Source: Roseibium sediminicola
GTDB lineage: Bacteria; Pseudomonadota; Alphaproteobacteria; Rhizobiales; Stappiaceae
DNA length: 64,000 bases
Assembly (NCBI RefSeq): GCF_023156505.1
Contig: NZ_JALNMJ010000021.1
Location: 1-64,000 of the forward strand
Direction: 5' to 3'
Shown here: piece by piece, positions 15,648-23,853 of the stretch
How the letters are laid out: each line of letters begins with the position of its first letter
Position numbering within the stretch: position 1 is the first letter of the stretch
Notes under the pieces: model-generated
The model's input: only the letters and a program-made list of their open reading frames with translations
The model's database searches: none
Told to the model about the DNA's origin: nothing
Position numbers and translations under genes: made by a program

Positions 15648-17429
15648 ATGAACCTGACATCTTCCGAAAAATGCCGGGCCGCCGAAAAGCTGATCCAGAA
15701 GGGCCAGTTCGAGGACGCCGGTTTCCTGCTGGAACAGGTGCTGGAAAGCCATCCACAAAACACCGGCGCGCTCATCGCGAAGGGCGGCCTGCAGCTCAAG
15801 GCGGGCCGCGTTGCCGAGGCAAAGCATCTTCTGCAGGCTGCCTTTCAACTGGACCCGGACGATCCGGTCATCCTGACCAATCTCGCGAGCCTCGCCCTGT
15901 TTGAAAATCGTCTGCCTGAAGCGCTGGAGCGCTTGCAGACAGTGGCTGCCCAGTCTCCGGATCATCTGCCCGCCATTTTGCTGCTAGGCCAGATAAACCT
16001 TCAAAGGGGCGATCTCGGCGAAGCGCAAAAATGGCTTTCGCGCGCTGCCGCAATGGCGCCTGCGGATCCGTCGGTGCTGGTCGCCTGCTCGAGTTTGTCG
16101 CTGGCCTGCCAGAACCTCACGGAAGCCGCCGCCCTGCTCGACAAGGCCCTTGAGATCGACCCTGAGCATGCGCGCGCGCTCACGTCGCTGGCGCATGTCC
16201 GGGCTCTGAGCGGCGATTTCGAAACGGCTGCGGCACTGGCGGCCAGGGCGCATCTGGAAGCGCCCCAGGACCCGGATATCGCCGTCACGCTGGCTCGGGT
16301 CTATCTGGCCTCCGGCGCGCTTGGGGAAGCGCAGAAACTGATGGACCGGTTCAAGACCCGTTATCCCGATTTTACACCGATCGTTTTGTGCGCCGCTGAA
16401 GTTGCGATTGCCCGGGGCAACGTCGCCGGGGCGCTCGCCGACGGTGCCAAATGGTTGCGCAAGGCACCGAGGGACAGTGGCCGCGTGGCCGGTTTCCTGA
16501 AGGTCCTGAAAAGCGCCGGTGCCTGGCAGCAGCTGCTCGATCTCAGCGGCAAGCTCCCCGCCGAGGTTGCCGGCAGCGATGCTGTCCGGAGCCTGCGCGA
16601 AGAGGCCTTTCACGCGCTCGGCCGGTCGCAGGACGGCTGGGCCGCCTGGGCCGAGCGCCGCAACCTGCCTAAGGGACCTCCAGGACCTCCCGTCAAGATA
16701 AGCCTGCCCGTCCGCGCGCCGTTGCTGGATGAGCTGGTGTTGATGCGCTTCGTCAATGCCTGGGCTGGGGACGGCCCGGTTGAAATATGTGGTGAAACGC
16801 GTCTGGAAAGCATGTGGCAGCACTTGTCGGCCAGCTCGGAGGTTCATAGGACGCAGCGCTCCGATCCGCAGCCCGAACTTTTGGCCGATCTCGCCGCCCG
16901 CACCGTTCTTTACGCACCGGAAAAGGCAGATTTCGCCCCCTATCTGAGCCCGGACCCGGAACGGCGCGCTCTGTGGGAGGAAGCGCTGCCCGCGGACGGT
17001 CGGCCGAGACTCGGCATCTACTGGGACGCAAGGGCGCCGGGGCTGCTGATGGACCATTTGCGGGAGGCGCTGGCGGATCTGCCGGTTCATGTGATCAGCC
17101 TGCAATTCGACGGCAGCCGCCACCAGCTGCGGTCCTGGCCCGGCGTGCTCGACGCCGGCAAGGCGCTGGAGAGCGTTGGCGATCTGGTCAATCTGGTCGA
17201 TTGCCTCGACATGGTCGCGGGACCGGACGGGATTCCGCTGCATGTCGCGGGCGCCCTGGGACGCAGGGGCGTTGCGCTCTTGCAGGAAAACCACGACTGG
17301 TACTGGGCAGGCGAGGGCAGCCACAGCAGCTGGTATCCAAGCATCGAGCGGATCGTGAAGCCGGTCGGTCCGGACTGGTCCGGCACACAGCTTTCCCTCC
17401 GGAAGGTTCTCGACACTTTGGCGTCATGA
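15648..17429 (+). CDS. TPR protein with C-terminal glycosyltransferase-like domain
   Basis: About 593 residues from the ATG at 15648; a TTG at 15639 is the less likely start. Residues 1 to about 300 are tetratricopeptide repeats (AEKLIQKGQFEDAGFLLEQV, LKAGRVAEAKHLLQAAFQLD, ALEIDPEHARALTSLAHVRA). The last 150 residues resemble the C-terminal half of a GT-B fold as in GT9/GT41-type TPR proteins: RLGIYWDARAPG, VNLVDCLDMVAGPDGIPLHV and AGALGRRGVALLQ, then a Trp-rich motif ending SSWYPS. The N-terminal half of the transferase is short and divergent, so activity is uncertain. It follows the spike gene on the same strand after 22 bases. It could be a scaffold or could glycosylate the Ser-rich neighbour (inference). 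Confidence 0.7.
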   Translation: MNLTSSEKCRAAEKLIQKGQFEDAGFLLEQVLESHPQNTGALIAKGGLQLKAGRVAEAKHLLQAAFQLDPDDPVILTNLASLALFENRLPEALERLQTVAAQSPDHLPAILLLGQINLQRGDLGEAQKWLSRAAAMAPADPSVLVACSSLSLACQNLTEAAALLDKALEIDPEHARALTSLAHVRALSGDFETAAALAARAHLEAPQDPDIAVTLARVYLASGALGEAQKLMDRFKTRYPDFTPIVLCAAEVAIARGNVAGALADGAKWLRKAPRDSGRVAGFLKVLKSAGAWQQLLDLSGKLPAEVAGSDAVRSLREEAFHALGRSQDGWAAWAERRNLPKGPPGPPVKISLPVRAPLLDELVLMRFVNAWAGDGPVEICGETRLESMWQHLSASSEVHRTQRSDPQPELLADLAARTVLYAPEKADFAPYLSPDPERRALWEEALPADGRPRLGIYWDARAPGLLMDHLREALADLPVHVISLQFDGSRHQLRSWPGVLDAGKALESVGDLVNLVDCLDMVAGPDGIPLHVAGALGRRGVALLQENHDWYWAGEGSHSSWYPSIERIVKPVGPDWSGTQLSLRKVLDTLAS

Positions 17430-17613
17430 GCAACACCTTGTCCGAAGCACAGAGTCAGCCGCTTGTCTTGCTGCGACCATCGGTAGAACTGGCCGTCTTG
17501 CCACTTGCAGGCATTCCGACTTAGGCTGAAAGCCTTGCCGGCCAAGCCATTTCCCGACGCGTTTTTGATCCAGGCCGCAGGACCGCACATGGGCCTCAGC
17601 CAGGAGGACAAGC

Positions 17614-20082
17614 GTGACCGATCTCGCCGACAGGGTGACGGCGCTGGAAGGTGTTTTGTCCAGCATCGATCAGGGTGTGGCCGCTTTCGACGAGAACCTG
17701 ACATTGGTCGCCTGGAATGCCCGGTTCCGGGCTCTGCGGGAATACCCGGACCACCTGATTTTCGAAGGCCAGAAGTTCGAGGTGCTGATGCGCTACGACG
17801 CCGAGCGCGGCGAGTTCGGGGAGGGCGATATCGAAGCGATTGTCGCTGAGCGTGTTGCCGTCGCGCGCCGGTTCCGGCCGCATGCGCTGGAGCGCCAACG
17901 CCCGGACGGCGGCTACATCGAAATCAAGGGCGGGCCGTTGCCGGGTGGTGGCTTTGTCAGCACCTATTCCGACATCACCGAGCGGGTGAGGGCACGGCAG
18001 CAGCTCTTGCAGCAGATGGAGGATCTGAAGGAAGCGCGTCAGGAAACCCTGCGCATGATGTCGGAAGCGGAAGCCAACCGGCGGCGCGCGGAGGACCTTC
18101 GGGAAAAGGCGGAGAGCGCGACAAAAGCGAAGGATTCTTTCCTGGCGACGATGAGCCACGAAATCCGAACGCCCATGAACGGCGTTGTCGGCATGATCGA
18201 CCTTCTGACCCAGACCTCGCTCGATCCGGACCAGCGCCAGATGGCAACGACCATTCGCGAGTCCGCGCTGTCCCTGCTGACGATCCTCAACGACATCCTC
18301 GACTTTTCCAAGATCGAGGCGGGCAAGATGGACCTGGAGGAAATTCCGATCTGCCTGCAGGACATAGTCGATGGTGTCGGTGAAACGATGGGACCCAATG
18401 CCTGTGCCAAATCCCTGTCGCTGGTGACCTATTGCGATCCGGACATTCCCGGGCAGGTGTTCGGGGACCAGGTGCGATTGCGCCAGATCCTGTTCAACCT
18501 GCTCGGCAATGCGGTGAAGTTCACCGAAAGAGGACAGGTCACCTTGCGTGCCGACATGGTGGACATCCGCGAAACCAGGGTGCGGGTGCGATACCGGGTC
18601 GAGGATCAGGGCATTGGCATGACCGGGGAACAGTTGGCGCGCCTGTTCAGGCCTTTCGAACAGGCAGATGCCACGACCACGCGCAGGTTTGGCGGTACGG
18701 GTCTGGGTCTGACCATCGTGCGGCGTCTGGTCGATCTGATGGGCGGCCGCCTCGAGGTGGACAGCGTTCCTGGCCAGGGCAGCCGGTTTACCCTGCATCT
18801 GGATCATGCTCTGACCGGAGACACGGCTGCGGACAGACCTTGCGATCTGGAGGGCGTACGAGTCCTGTGTGTCCTGCCCGCCGATGGATTGGAGGCGCAG
18901 ATCTACAGCCGCTATCTCGAGCCTCTCGGGGCGAATGTCGAGATCTCGGACAATCCGGACGAGGCCATGGCCAGGATGCGCGGCGCTGCAAACAGCGGGC
19001 AGGCCTTTGACGTCGTGGCCATCGGTCTGGCTTTGGAAGAGCAGGCGAAAAACGCACTGATCGAGGCAATCGGCCACGACAGGGCCTTGCACCGGACGAG
19101 GCTGTTTGTTGAGCGCCGGTCTTCCGATGTCTCGACCCCGGCGACGCGAACCGGCCTAACCAATGTCGCGGCCACGCCTTTGACCCGGCGCAACCTGATC
19201 CACGCGATCTCCGCGGCCGCCGGCAAGGTGGCAACGGCACAGCCCACGGCGGCACGTGAAGACCAGCCGGCGCGGCGGGAAGCGCCCGGTGTCGAAGAGG
19301 CGGTTGAAAACAATGAACTCGTTCTGGTGGTTGAGGACAACACAACCAACCAGGATGTGATCCGGCGGCAACTGCATCTGCTCGGTTTTCAGTCCGAAAT
19401 TGCCGAGGATGGTGAAGCAGGGCTGGCGGCGATCCGCTCCGGGCGTCATGCCATCGTGCTCACCGATGTCAACATGCCGAAAATGGACGGTCTGGAAATG
19501 ACCATGAGGGCACGACAGGCCGAGAAATCGGCCAGTCCGCGTCTTCCGATCGTCGCCATCACGGCGAACGCGATGCAGGGCGAGGTCAAGCGCTGCTTCG
19601 ATGCCGGCATGGATGATTTTCTCACCAAGCCGCTCGAACTGGAGAAGCTGAAGGCCCTGCTGCACCGTTGGCTGCCGCATGTCCTGGAGGAGAGCGGCGT
19701 TGGGCAGGATGCAACAGTCGAGGAAGCGGCAACTTTCGAAAACGCAGCTGAGACAGCGCCGGTCGACCTGTCCGCGCTGACGGACATCTTCGGGGACGAT
19801 GCCGAAACGGTCATGGAGATCCTGTCGGATTTTGTGGCGCCTGCCTGGGAGATCGTCGCCGAGGTCGAGGCGGCCGTGGCTTTAAAGGATGCTTCCCAGA
19901 TCACGGCGGCCTGCCACAAGCTGAAATCCTCCGCCCGGGCGGTCGGGGCAAACGCACTCTCCGATCTGTGTCAACGCCTGGAAAAGGCCGGTAAATCTCA
20001 TGATTGGGCGACAATTAACGCAGAGTTTCCAAATCTTCGTCCATTAATGAATGACGTAGCGGACTATATCGACCAGATCTGA
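17614..20082 (+). CDS. PAS hybrid histidine kinase with receiver and HPt domains
   Basis: 822 residues from a GTG start fixed by AGGAGG 6 bases upstream. Order: PAS_7 (about 8-125, VLSSIDQGVAAFDENLTLVA), coiled linker, HisKA with His about 182 in MSHEIRTPMNGVVGMIDLL, HATPase (about 285-400, GNAVKFTERG, DQGIGM, FGGTGLGLTIVRRL), a degenerate receiver (about 413-535) without a clear phosphoacceptor Asp, a complete receiver (about 570-690; Asp about 618 in VLTDVNMPKMDG), and HPt (His about 768 in ACHKLKSSARAVGA). No membrane segment, so cytoplasmic sensing. The EAL response regulator 7 bases downstream is the likely final phosphate acceptor. Confidence 0.92.
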   Translation: MTDLADRVTALEGVLSSIDQGVAAFDENLTLVAWNARFRALREYPDHLIFEGQKFEVLMRYDAERGEFGEGDIEAIVAERVAVARRFRPHALERQRPDGGYIEIKGGPLPGGGFVSTYSDITERVRARQQLLQQMEDLKEARQETLRMMSEAEANRRRAEDLREKAESATKAKDSFLATMSHEIRTPMNGVVGMIDLLTQTSLDPDQRQMATTIRESALSLLTILNDILDFSKIEAGKMDLEEIPICLQDIVDGVGETMGPNACAKSLSLVTYCDPDIPGQVFGDQVRLRQILFNLLGNAVKFTERGQVTLRADMVDIRETRVRVRYRVEDQGIGMTGEQLARLFRPFEQADATTTRRFGGTGLGLTIVRRLVDLMGGRLEVDSVPGQGSRFTLHLDHALTGDTAADRPCDLEGVRVLCVLPADGLEAQIYSRYLEPLGANVEISDNPDEAMARMRGAANSGQAFDVVAIGLALEEQAKNALIEAIGHDRALHRTRLFVERRSSDVSTPATRTGLTNVAATPLTRRNLIHAISAAAGKVATAQPTAAREDQPARREAPGVEEAVENNELVLVVEDNTTNQDVIRRQLHLLGFQSEIAEDGEAGLAAIRSGRHAIVLTDVNMPKMDGLEMTMRARQAEKSASPRLPIVAITANAMQGEVKRCFDAGMDDFLTKPLELEKLKALLHRWLPHVLEESGVGQDATVEEAATFENAAETAPVDLSALTDIFGDDAETVMEILSDFVAPAWEIVAEVEAAVALKDASQITAACHKLKSSARAVGANALSDLCQRLEKAGKSHDWATINAEFPNLRPLMNDVADYIDQI

Positions 20083-20089
20083 GCGGCAG

Positions 20090-21286
20090 ATGGAACGTCA
20101 CATGCAAGACATGACAGTGCTGATCGTCGATGACGACACGTTTATTACCAATCTGACCATTCGGATGTTGAAGAAACTCGGCATTGAGCAAGTCGGTTCT
20201 GCCGTGGACGGTCACGCGGGCCTGCACGCGATCAGCGCCCGCAAGCCGGATATCATCTTGTGCGATCTCAACATGCCCGGCATGGACGGTCTGGAGTTTC
20301 TGCGTTACCTCGGCGAGGATAGGATCGAAAGCGGGATCATCCTGGTCAGTGGTGAGGACAAGCGGGTGCTGCAAACCGCGACCCAGCTTGCCAAGGCGCA
20401 TCACCTGAATGTCCTGGGCTCCTTGCAGAAGCCGATCAAGCCGGAACCGCTCAAGGTGCTGCTCGACAGGTTCGACGCCCAGCAGAGCGGTTCCAGGCGC
20501 GGCTCAATCACCTTGCTGACGCTGGATACCGTCCGGAACGGCCTCCAGAACGGTTGTATCGATGTCTTTTTCCAGCCCAAGGTCACAGTGCCCGACCGGC
20601 GCCTGGCCGGTGTCGAGGCCCTGGTGCGCTGGCGCGCGGAAGATGGCCGGTTGATCCCGCCCATCGCATTCCTGCCGGTTGTCGAAGAGAACGGCCTGAT
20701 CGACGAATTGACCGCGCAGGTTTTTCAGATTGCCGTTTCAGCTGCCGCCGGGTGGGTGAAAGACGGTTTGAACATCAAGGTCGCCGTCAATTTCTCGGTC
20801 GAGTCCTTGAACCGGTTCGACCTGGTCGATTTCCTGATCGACACGGCGCGCGAGAAAGGCATCGATCCTGACAAGCTGATCCTGGAAGTCACCGAAAGCC
20901 GGATCATGGAGGAGGTGACCACGCCGCTGGAAATCCTGACAAGGCTCAGGATCAAGGGCGCGGGGCTTGCCATTGACGACTTCGGTACGGGTGCCTCGTC
21001 CATGCAACAGCTCAAGCGCATTCCCTTCACCGAACTGAAAATCGACCGGGCCTTCGTGGCCGGCGCGCCGACGGATGACGAAGCCCGTGCGATGCTGGAG
21101 TCCAGTATTGCGCTCGCGAAGAAACTGGACCTGAGCATCGTTGCCGAAGGGGTTGAGACCCAGGAAGAATGGGATTTGATCGAAAGTCTGGGGGTGGAGA
21201 TTGTTCAAGGGTATTTCATTGCCAAGCCAATGCCCGCGGACGAGTTGTTGGCCTGGGCAAGGGCAAACGGGGATGTGACCGCGTAA
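20090..21286 (+). CDS. Response regulator with EAL c-di-GMP phosphodiesterase domain
   Basis: 398 residues. Receiver (about residues 8-125): acidic pair in VLIVDDDTFITNL, phosphoacceptor Asp in ILCDLNMPGMDG, and the conserved Ser in ILVSGEDKR. The EAL domain (about 150-390) keeps the catalytic residues: EALVRWR, NFSVESL, LEVTESRIM, IDDFGTGASSM, LKIDRAFV, AEGVETQEEW and QGYFIAKP. It should therefore hydrolyse c-di-GMP when activated by the upstream hybrid kinase. The ATG at 20102 is an alternative start. The kinase/EAL pair sits directly after the spike module, so c-di-GMP control of that module is a reasonable hypothesis. Confidence 0.93.
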   Translation: MERHMQDMTVLIVDDDTFITNLTIRMLKKLGIEQVGSAVDGHAGLHAISARKPDIILCDLNMPGMDGLEFLRYLGEDRIESGIILVSGEDKRVLQTATQLAKAHHLNVLGSLQKPIKPEPLKVLLDRFDAQQSGSRRGSITLLTLDTVRNGLQNGCIDVFFQPKVTVPDRRLAGVEALVRWRAEDGRLIPPIAFLPVVEENGLIDELTAQVFQIAVSAAAGWVKDGLNIKVAVNFSVESLNRFDLVDFLIDTAREKGIDPDKLILEVTESRIMEEVTTPLEILTRLRIKGAGLAIDDFGTGASSMQQLKRIPFTELKIDRAFVAGAPTDDEARAMLESSIALAKKLDLSIVAEGVETQEEWDLIESLGVEIVQGYFIAKPMPADELLAWARANGDVTA

Positions 21287-21319
21287 CCTGCCAGACGCGT
21301 TACGCGCTGCCCCTTTTTC

Positions 21320-23179
21320 TCACTTGAACCCTGCCTCGCGCATTCCGCTCAGAAGGACTTCGGAATAGCCCGTGGTCGCGAGATTTTCCGCGAAGATCTT
21401 CGCGCTGAAAAACGGTGAGCGTCGCAGGGCTTCCTCGACCTCATACCTGGCCTGTTCCGTCTTGCCTAATTTCGCATAAACGGCGGCGAGCACAGCGTGC
21501 GGCGCGGGGTCTTCGTTCTCGGAAAGCGTTGCCGATTTCAGCAGTGCTTCAGCGTCTTCGAAGCGACCTTGAGAAAAATAACCGACGGCGAGGTTTGTAA
21601 ACAGCCAGGACTTCGGTTCCGGATCGAGTTCCAGCGCCATCTCGCCATATTCAATGCCTGACTCGATCCAGCCTCCGAAAATGGAGACACCGCCACAGGT
21701 GGCATAGGCGCGCGCATCGTTTGGATTGATGCGGATCGCCTTCTGGCAGGTCGCCCGGGCTTCTTCCAGCCGGTTCTGCATCCATCGCAACTCCGCCAGG
21801 GCTGATATGGCGCTGGTGTTGTTTGGATCGATATGCAGGGCTTCATTCAGAAGGCTCTCTGCCTCTTCAAGGCTTTTTCCAGGCCACTCGCTCCAGCCCC
21901 ACCAGGCGTCATTTACATGGGTCCATGCGAGGCCCGCGAGTGCGTCCGAGTATTTCGCATCGAGAGCCAGGGCTGCCTCAAAACGGTCGCGCGCCTGCAG
22001 ATTGTCATTACGGTTGACGCGTCGCAAGGCTGCCCGTCCCTGTAGAACAAGATCGTAGGCACCCAGCTTGTCCGTGGGCCGGCCGAGCGCCTTAGCCTGT
22101 TCAAGCCTGTAGAGGCCGCGCGCCATGGATCCGGCAACTTCGCCGGTGATCCGGTCCTGCATGTTGAATAGGTCAGTCAGGGAGGATTCGTAGTTTCTCG
22201 ACCAGAGCAGCACCCCATCCCTGGCGTCGGTCAACTGAACGGAAACGCGTAAATGATCGTCATTCCTGCGGATTGTTCCGTCGATGACGTAGCGCGCATT
22301 CAATTCGCTATTTTTCTGAAAACCGTCGCGATAGGGCGAAACCGCGCCCCAGGAAAGAACCAGAAGTTCGCCGAACCGGCCGAGATTGGTGATGACGTCT
22401 TCCGTGAAACCGTCCGCGAAATAGGTCTCAGGGACGCCGCGTTCCCGGAACGGCAGAACAGCGACAACAGGTCTGCTGCCTCCTGCGTCCGCGATCGGGT
22501 CGGTTGGTTGTGTGGTCAGGTTTGACCGATAGATGAGTGCTCCCGCCGTCACTGCTGCCACCAAAAAGACTGCCATGACGGTCTGCCATCTGAGCCTCTT
22601 GAAAAGGTCTCTTTTTCCGCGTGAAACGGCGGTGACTTGTGACTTGAACGGAGGCGCCGCGGTGAAGATACGCACGGGTGTCGGAATGTTCCTGACGGTG
22701 TGTTTGCCGCCATCTTCGAAAGCCATGCCAGCCCGGTTTCCGAGCTGGTCATGCACCGCCGAGCTGATGGCAATGCCTCCCGCCGGGGCCAAGGCCTGTA
22801 CGCGGGCAGCAACGTTGACACCGTCGCCGAAAATGTCTTCCCCTTCCGCGATCACGTCTCCCAGATTGACGCCGATGCGAAATTTCAGGGCTGGTCCATT
22901 CTCGCCGGCAGCGGAAGAGGTCTGCTCGTCTTCCTGAAAGTGTCTGGCGGCCTGTACCGCCTCAAGCACACTCGGAAATTCAGCGAGAAAGGCATCGCCC
23001 GCCGTGCCGACCACACGGCCGCCATGGCCGAGCGCGAGCTCTTTTGCGCGTTTCATGGATCGGGAGACAGCAGCCTGGGTGCCGTCTTCGTCGGCGGCCA
23101 TCAAAGCGCTGTATCCCACAACATCCGCATGCAGGATCGCTGCAAGGCGGCGGATCGGCTGAGAAGGCTGTTCAGTCAC
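21320..23179 (-). CDS. Class III adenylate cyclase with membrane helix and TPR domain
   Basis: 619 residues with a GTG start. The N-terminal class III cyclase domain (about 10-180) has the metal-binding Asp in ILHADVVGYSALM and a second acidic site in VVGTAGDAFLAEFP, then GVNLGDVIAEGEDIFGDGVN and ARVQALAPAGGIAIS. One transmembrane helix lies at about 195-217 (VMAVFLVAAVTAGALIY). A FlgO/TolB-like segment (VVAVLPFRERGVPETYFADG) leads into TPRs (ALHIDPNNTSAISALAELRW). This cyclase-TM-TPR layout is common in Rhizobiales, with the catalytic domain in the cytoplasm and the TPRs probably in the periplasm. Convergent with the EAL gene; no linked cAMP-binding gene is in the window. Confidence 0.9.
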   Translation of the reverse strand: MTEQPSQPIRRLAAILHADVVGYSALMAADEDGTQAAVSRSMKRAKELALGHGGRVVGTAGDAFLAEFPSVLEAVQAARHFQEDEQTSSAAGENGPALKFRIGVNLGDVIAEGEDIFGDGVNVAARVQALAPAGGIAISSAVHDQLGNRAGMAFEDGGKHTVRNIPTPVRIFTAAPPFKSQVTAVSRGKRDLFKRLRWQTVMAVFLVAAVTAGALIYRSNLTTQPTDPIADAGGSRPVVAVLPFRERGVPETYFADGFTEDVITNLGRFGELLVLSWGAVSPYRDGFQKNSELNARYVIDGTIRRNDDHLRVSVQLTDARDGVLLWSRNYESSLTDLFNMQDRITGEVAGSMARGLYRLEQAKALGRPTDKLGAYDLVLQGRAALRRVNRNDNLQARDRFEAALALDAKYSDALAGLAWTHVNDAWWGWSEWPGKSLEEAESLLNEALHIDPNNTSAISALAELRWMQNRLEEARATCQKAIRINPNDARAYATCGGVSIFGGWIESGIEYGEMALELDPEPKSWLFTNLAVGYFSQGRFEDAEALLKSATLSENEDPAPHAVLAAVYAKLGKTEQARYEVEEALRRSPFFSAKIFAENLATTGYSEVLLSGMREAGFK

Positions 23180-23255
23180 AACTCCGCGACTATCCCGTTC
23201 TGGTGCTTACCCAAGGATTTGTAGTCATGGTAACATCATCTTGTGACGCAAGGGA

Positions 23256-23726
23256 ATGCGATGCGTAATGCTTGGCAAGTTGTTAAAACATGTTTTGGCT
23301 TCGGTGCTTTTGAGCGTGGCTGCCACGGCCGCCGCGCTTGCCGGCGAGCGGATCAACGCCGAGCCCGGCGGGGTTGCGGTTAAAGGATATGACGTCGTTG
23401 CCTATTTCACCCCGGGCGAGCCGACGCCTGGAAAAGCGGAATTCGAATATGTCTGGCGCGACGTGCGCTGGCGGTTTTCAAACAAGGCCAACCAGGAAGC
23501 CTTTGCCGCAAACCCCACGAAATACGCGCCCCGCTACGGCGGCTTCTGCGCCGGAGGACTTGCTCTGGGACGGACGTCACCGGTCGATCCGGAAGCCTTT
23601 GTGATTGTCGACGGCAAGCTCTATCTAAATTTCAACAAACAGGACGCCAAGGTAATGTCCGCCGATCCGGAAGCGGTCATCACCAAGGCTGATGAAAACT
23701 GGAAGCGGCTCGGGCAGGCTGATTAG
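23256..23726 (+). CDS. Exported YHS-domain protein
   Basis: 156 residues with a signal peptide ending near ATAAALAGE. The YHS domain covers about residues 40-125: GYDVVAYFTPGEPTPGKAEF, WRFSNKANQEAFAANPTKYA and YGGFCAGGLALG. YHS domains are small metal- or cofactor-associated folds, and related periplasmic proteins are found in many alphaproteobacteria without a fixed role. The ATG at 23268 is an alternative start and changes only the first four residues. It diverges from the cyclase gene and converges on the histidine kinase. Possible metal binding is inferred from the family only. Confidence 0.85.
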   Translation: MRCVMLGKLLKHVLASVLLSVAATAAALAGERINAEPGGVAVKGYDVVAYFTPGEPTPGKAEFEYVWRDVRWRFSNKANQEAFAANPTKYAPRYGGFCAGGLALGRTSPVDPEAFVIVDGKLYLNFNKQDAKVMSADPEAVITKADENWKRLGQAD

Positions 23727-23853
23727 CTTTCCAGCGATCTATGCTCTTCGAGCAAAGCCACTCCGGATCGCGAAGCAAACGCATAGTTTTCTTTTATGAT
23801 TGCGATTTCAAGTCGTCCAGATAATTGGCGGCCATTGAATGTGCGACTTGCCT

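Noticed and set aside
17596..19092. Minus-strand open frame of about 498 codons
   Set aside because: It is antisense to the hybrid kinase, with no domain or SD.
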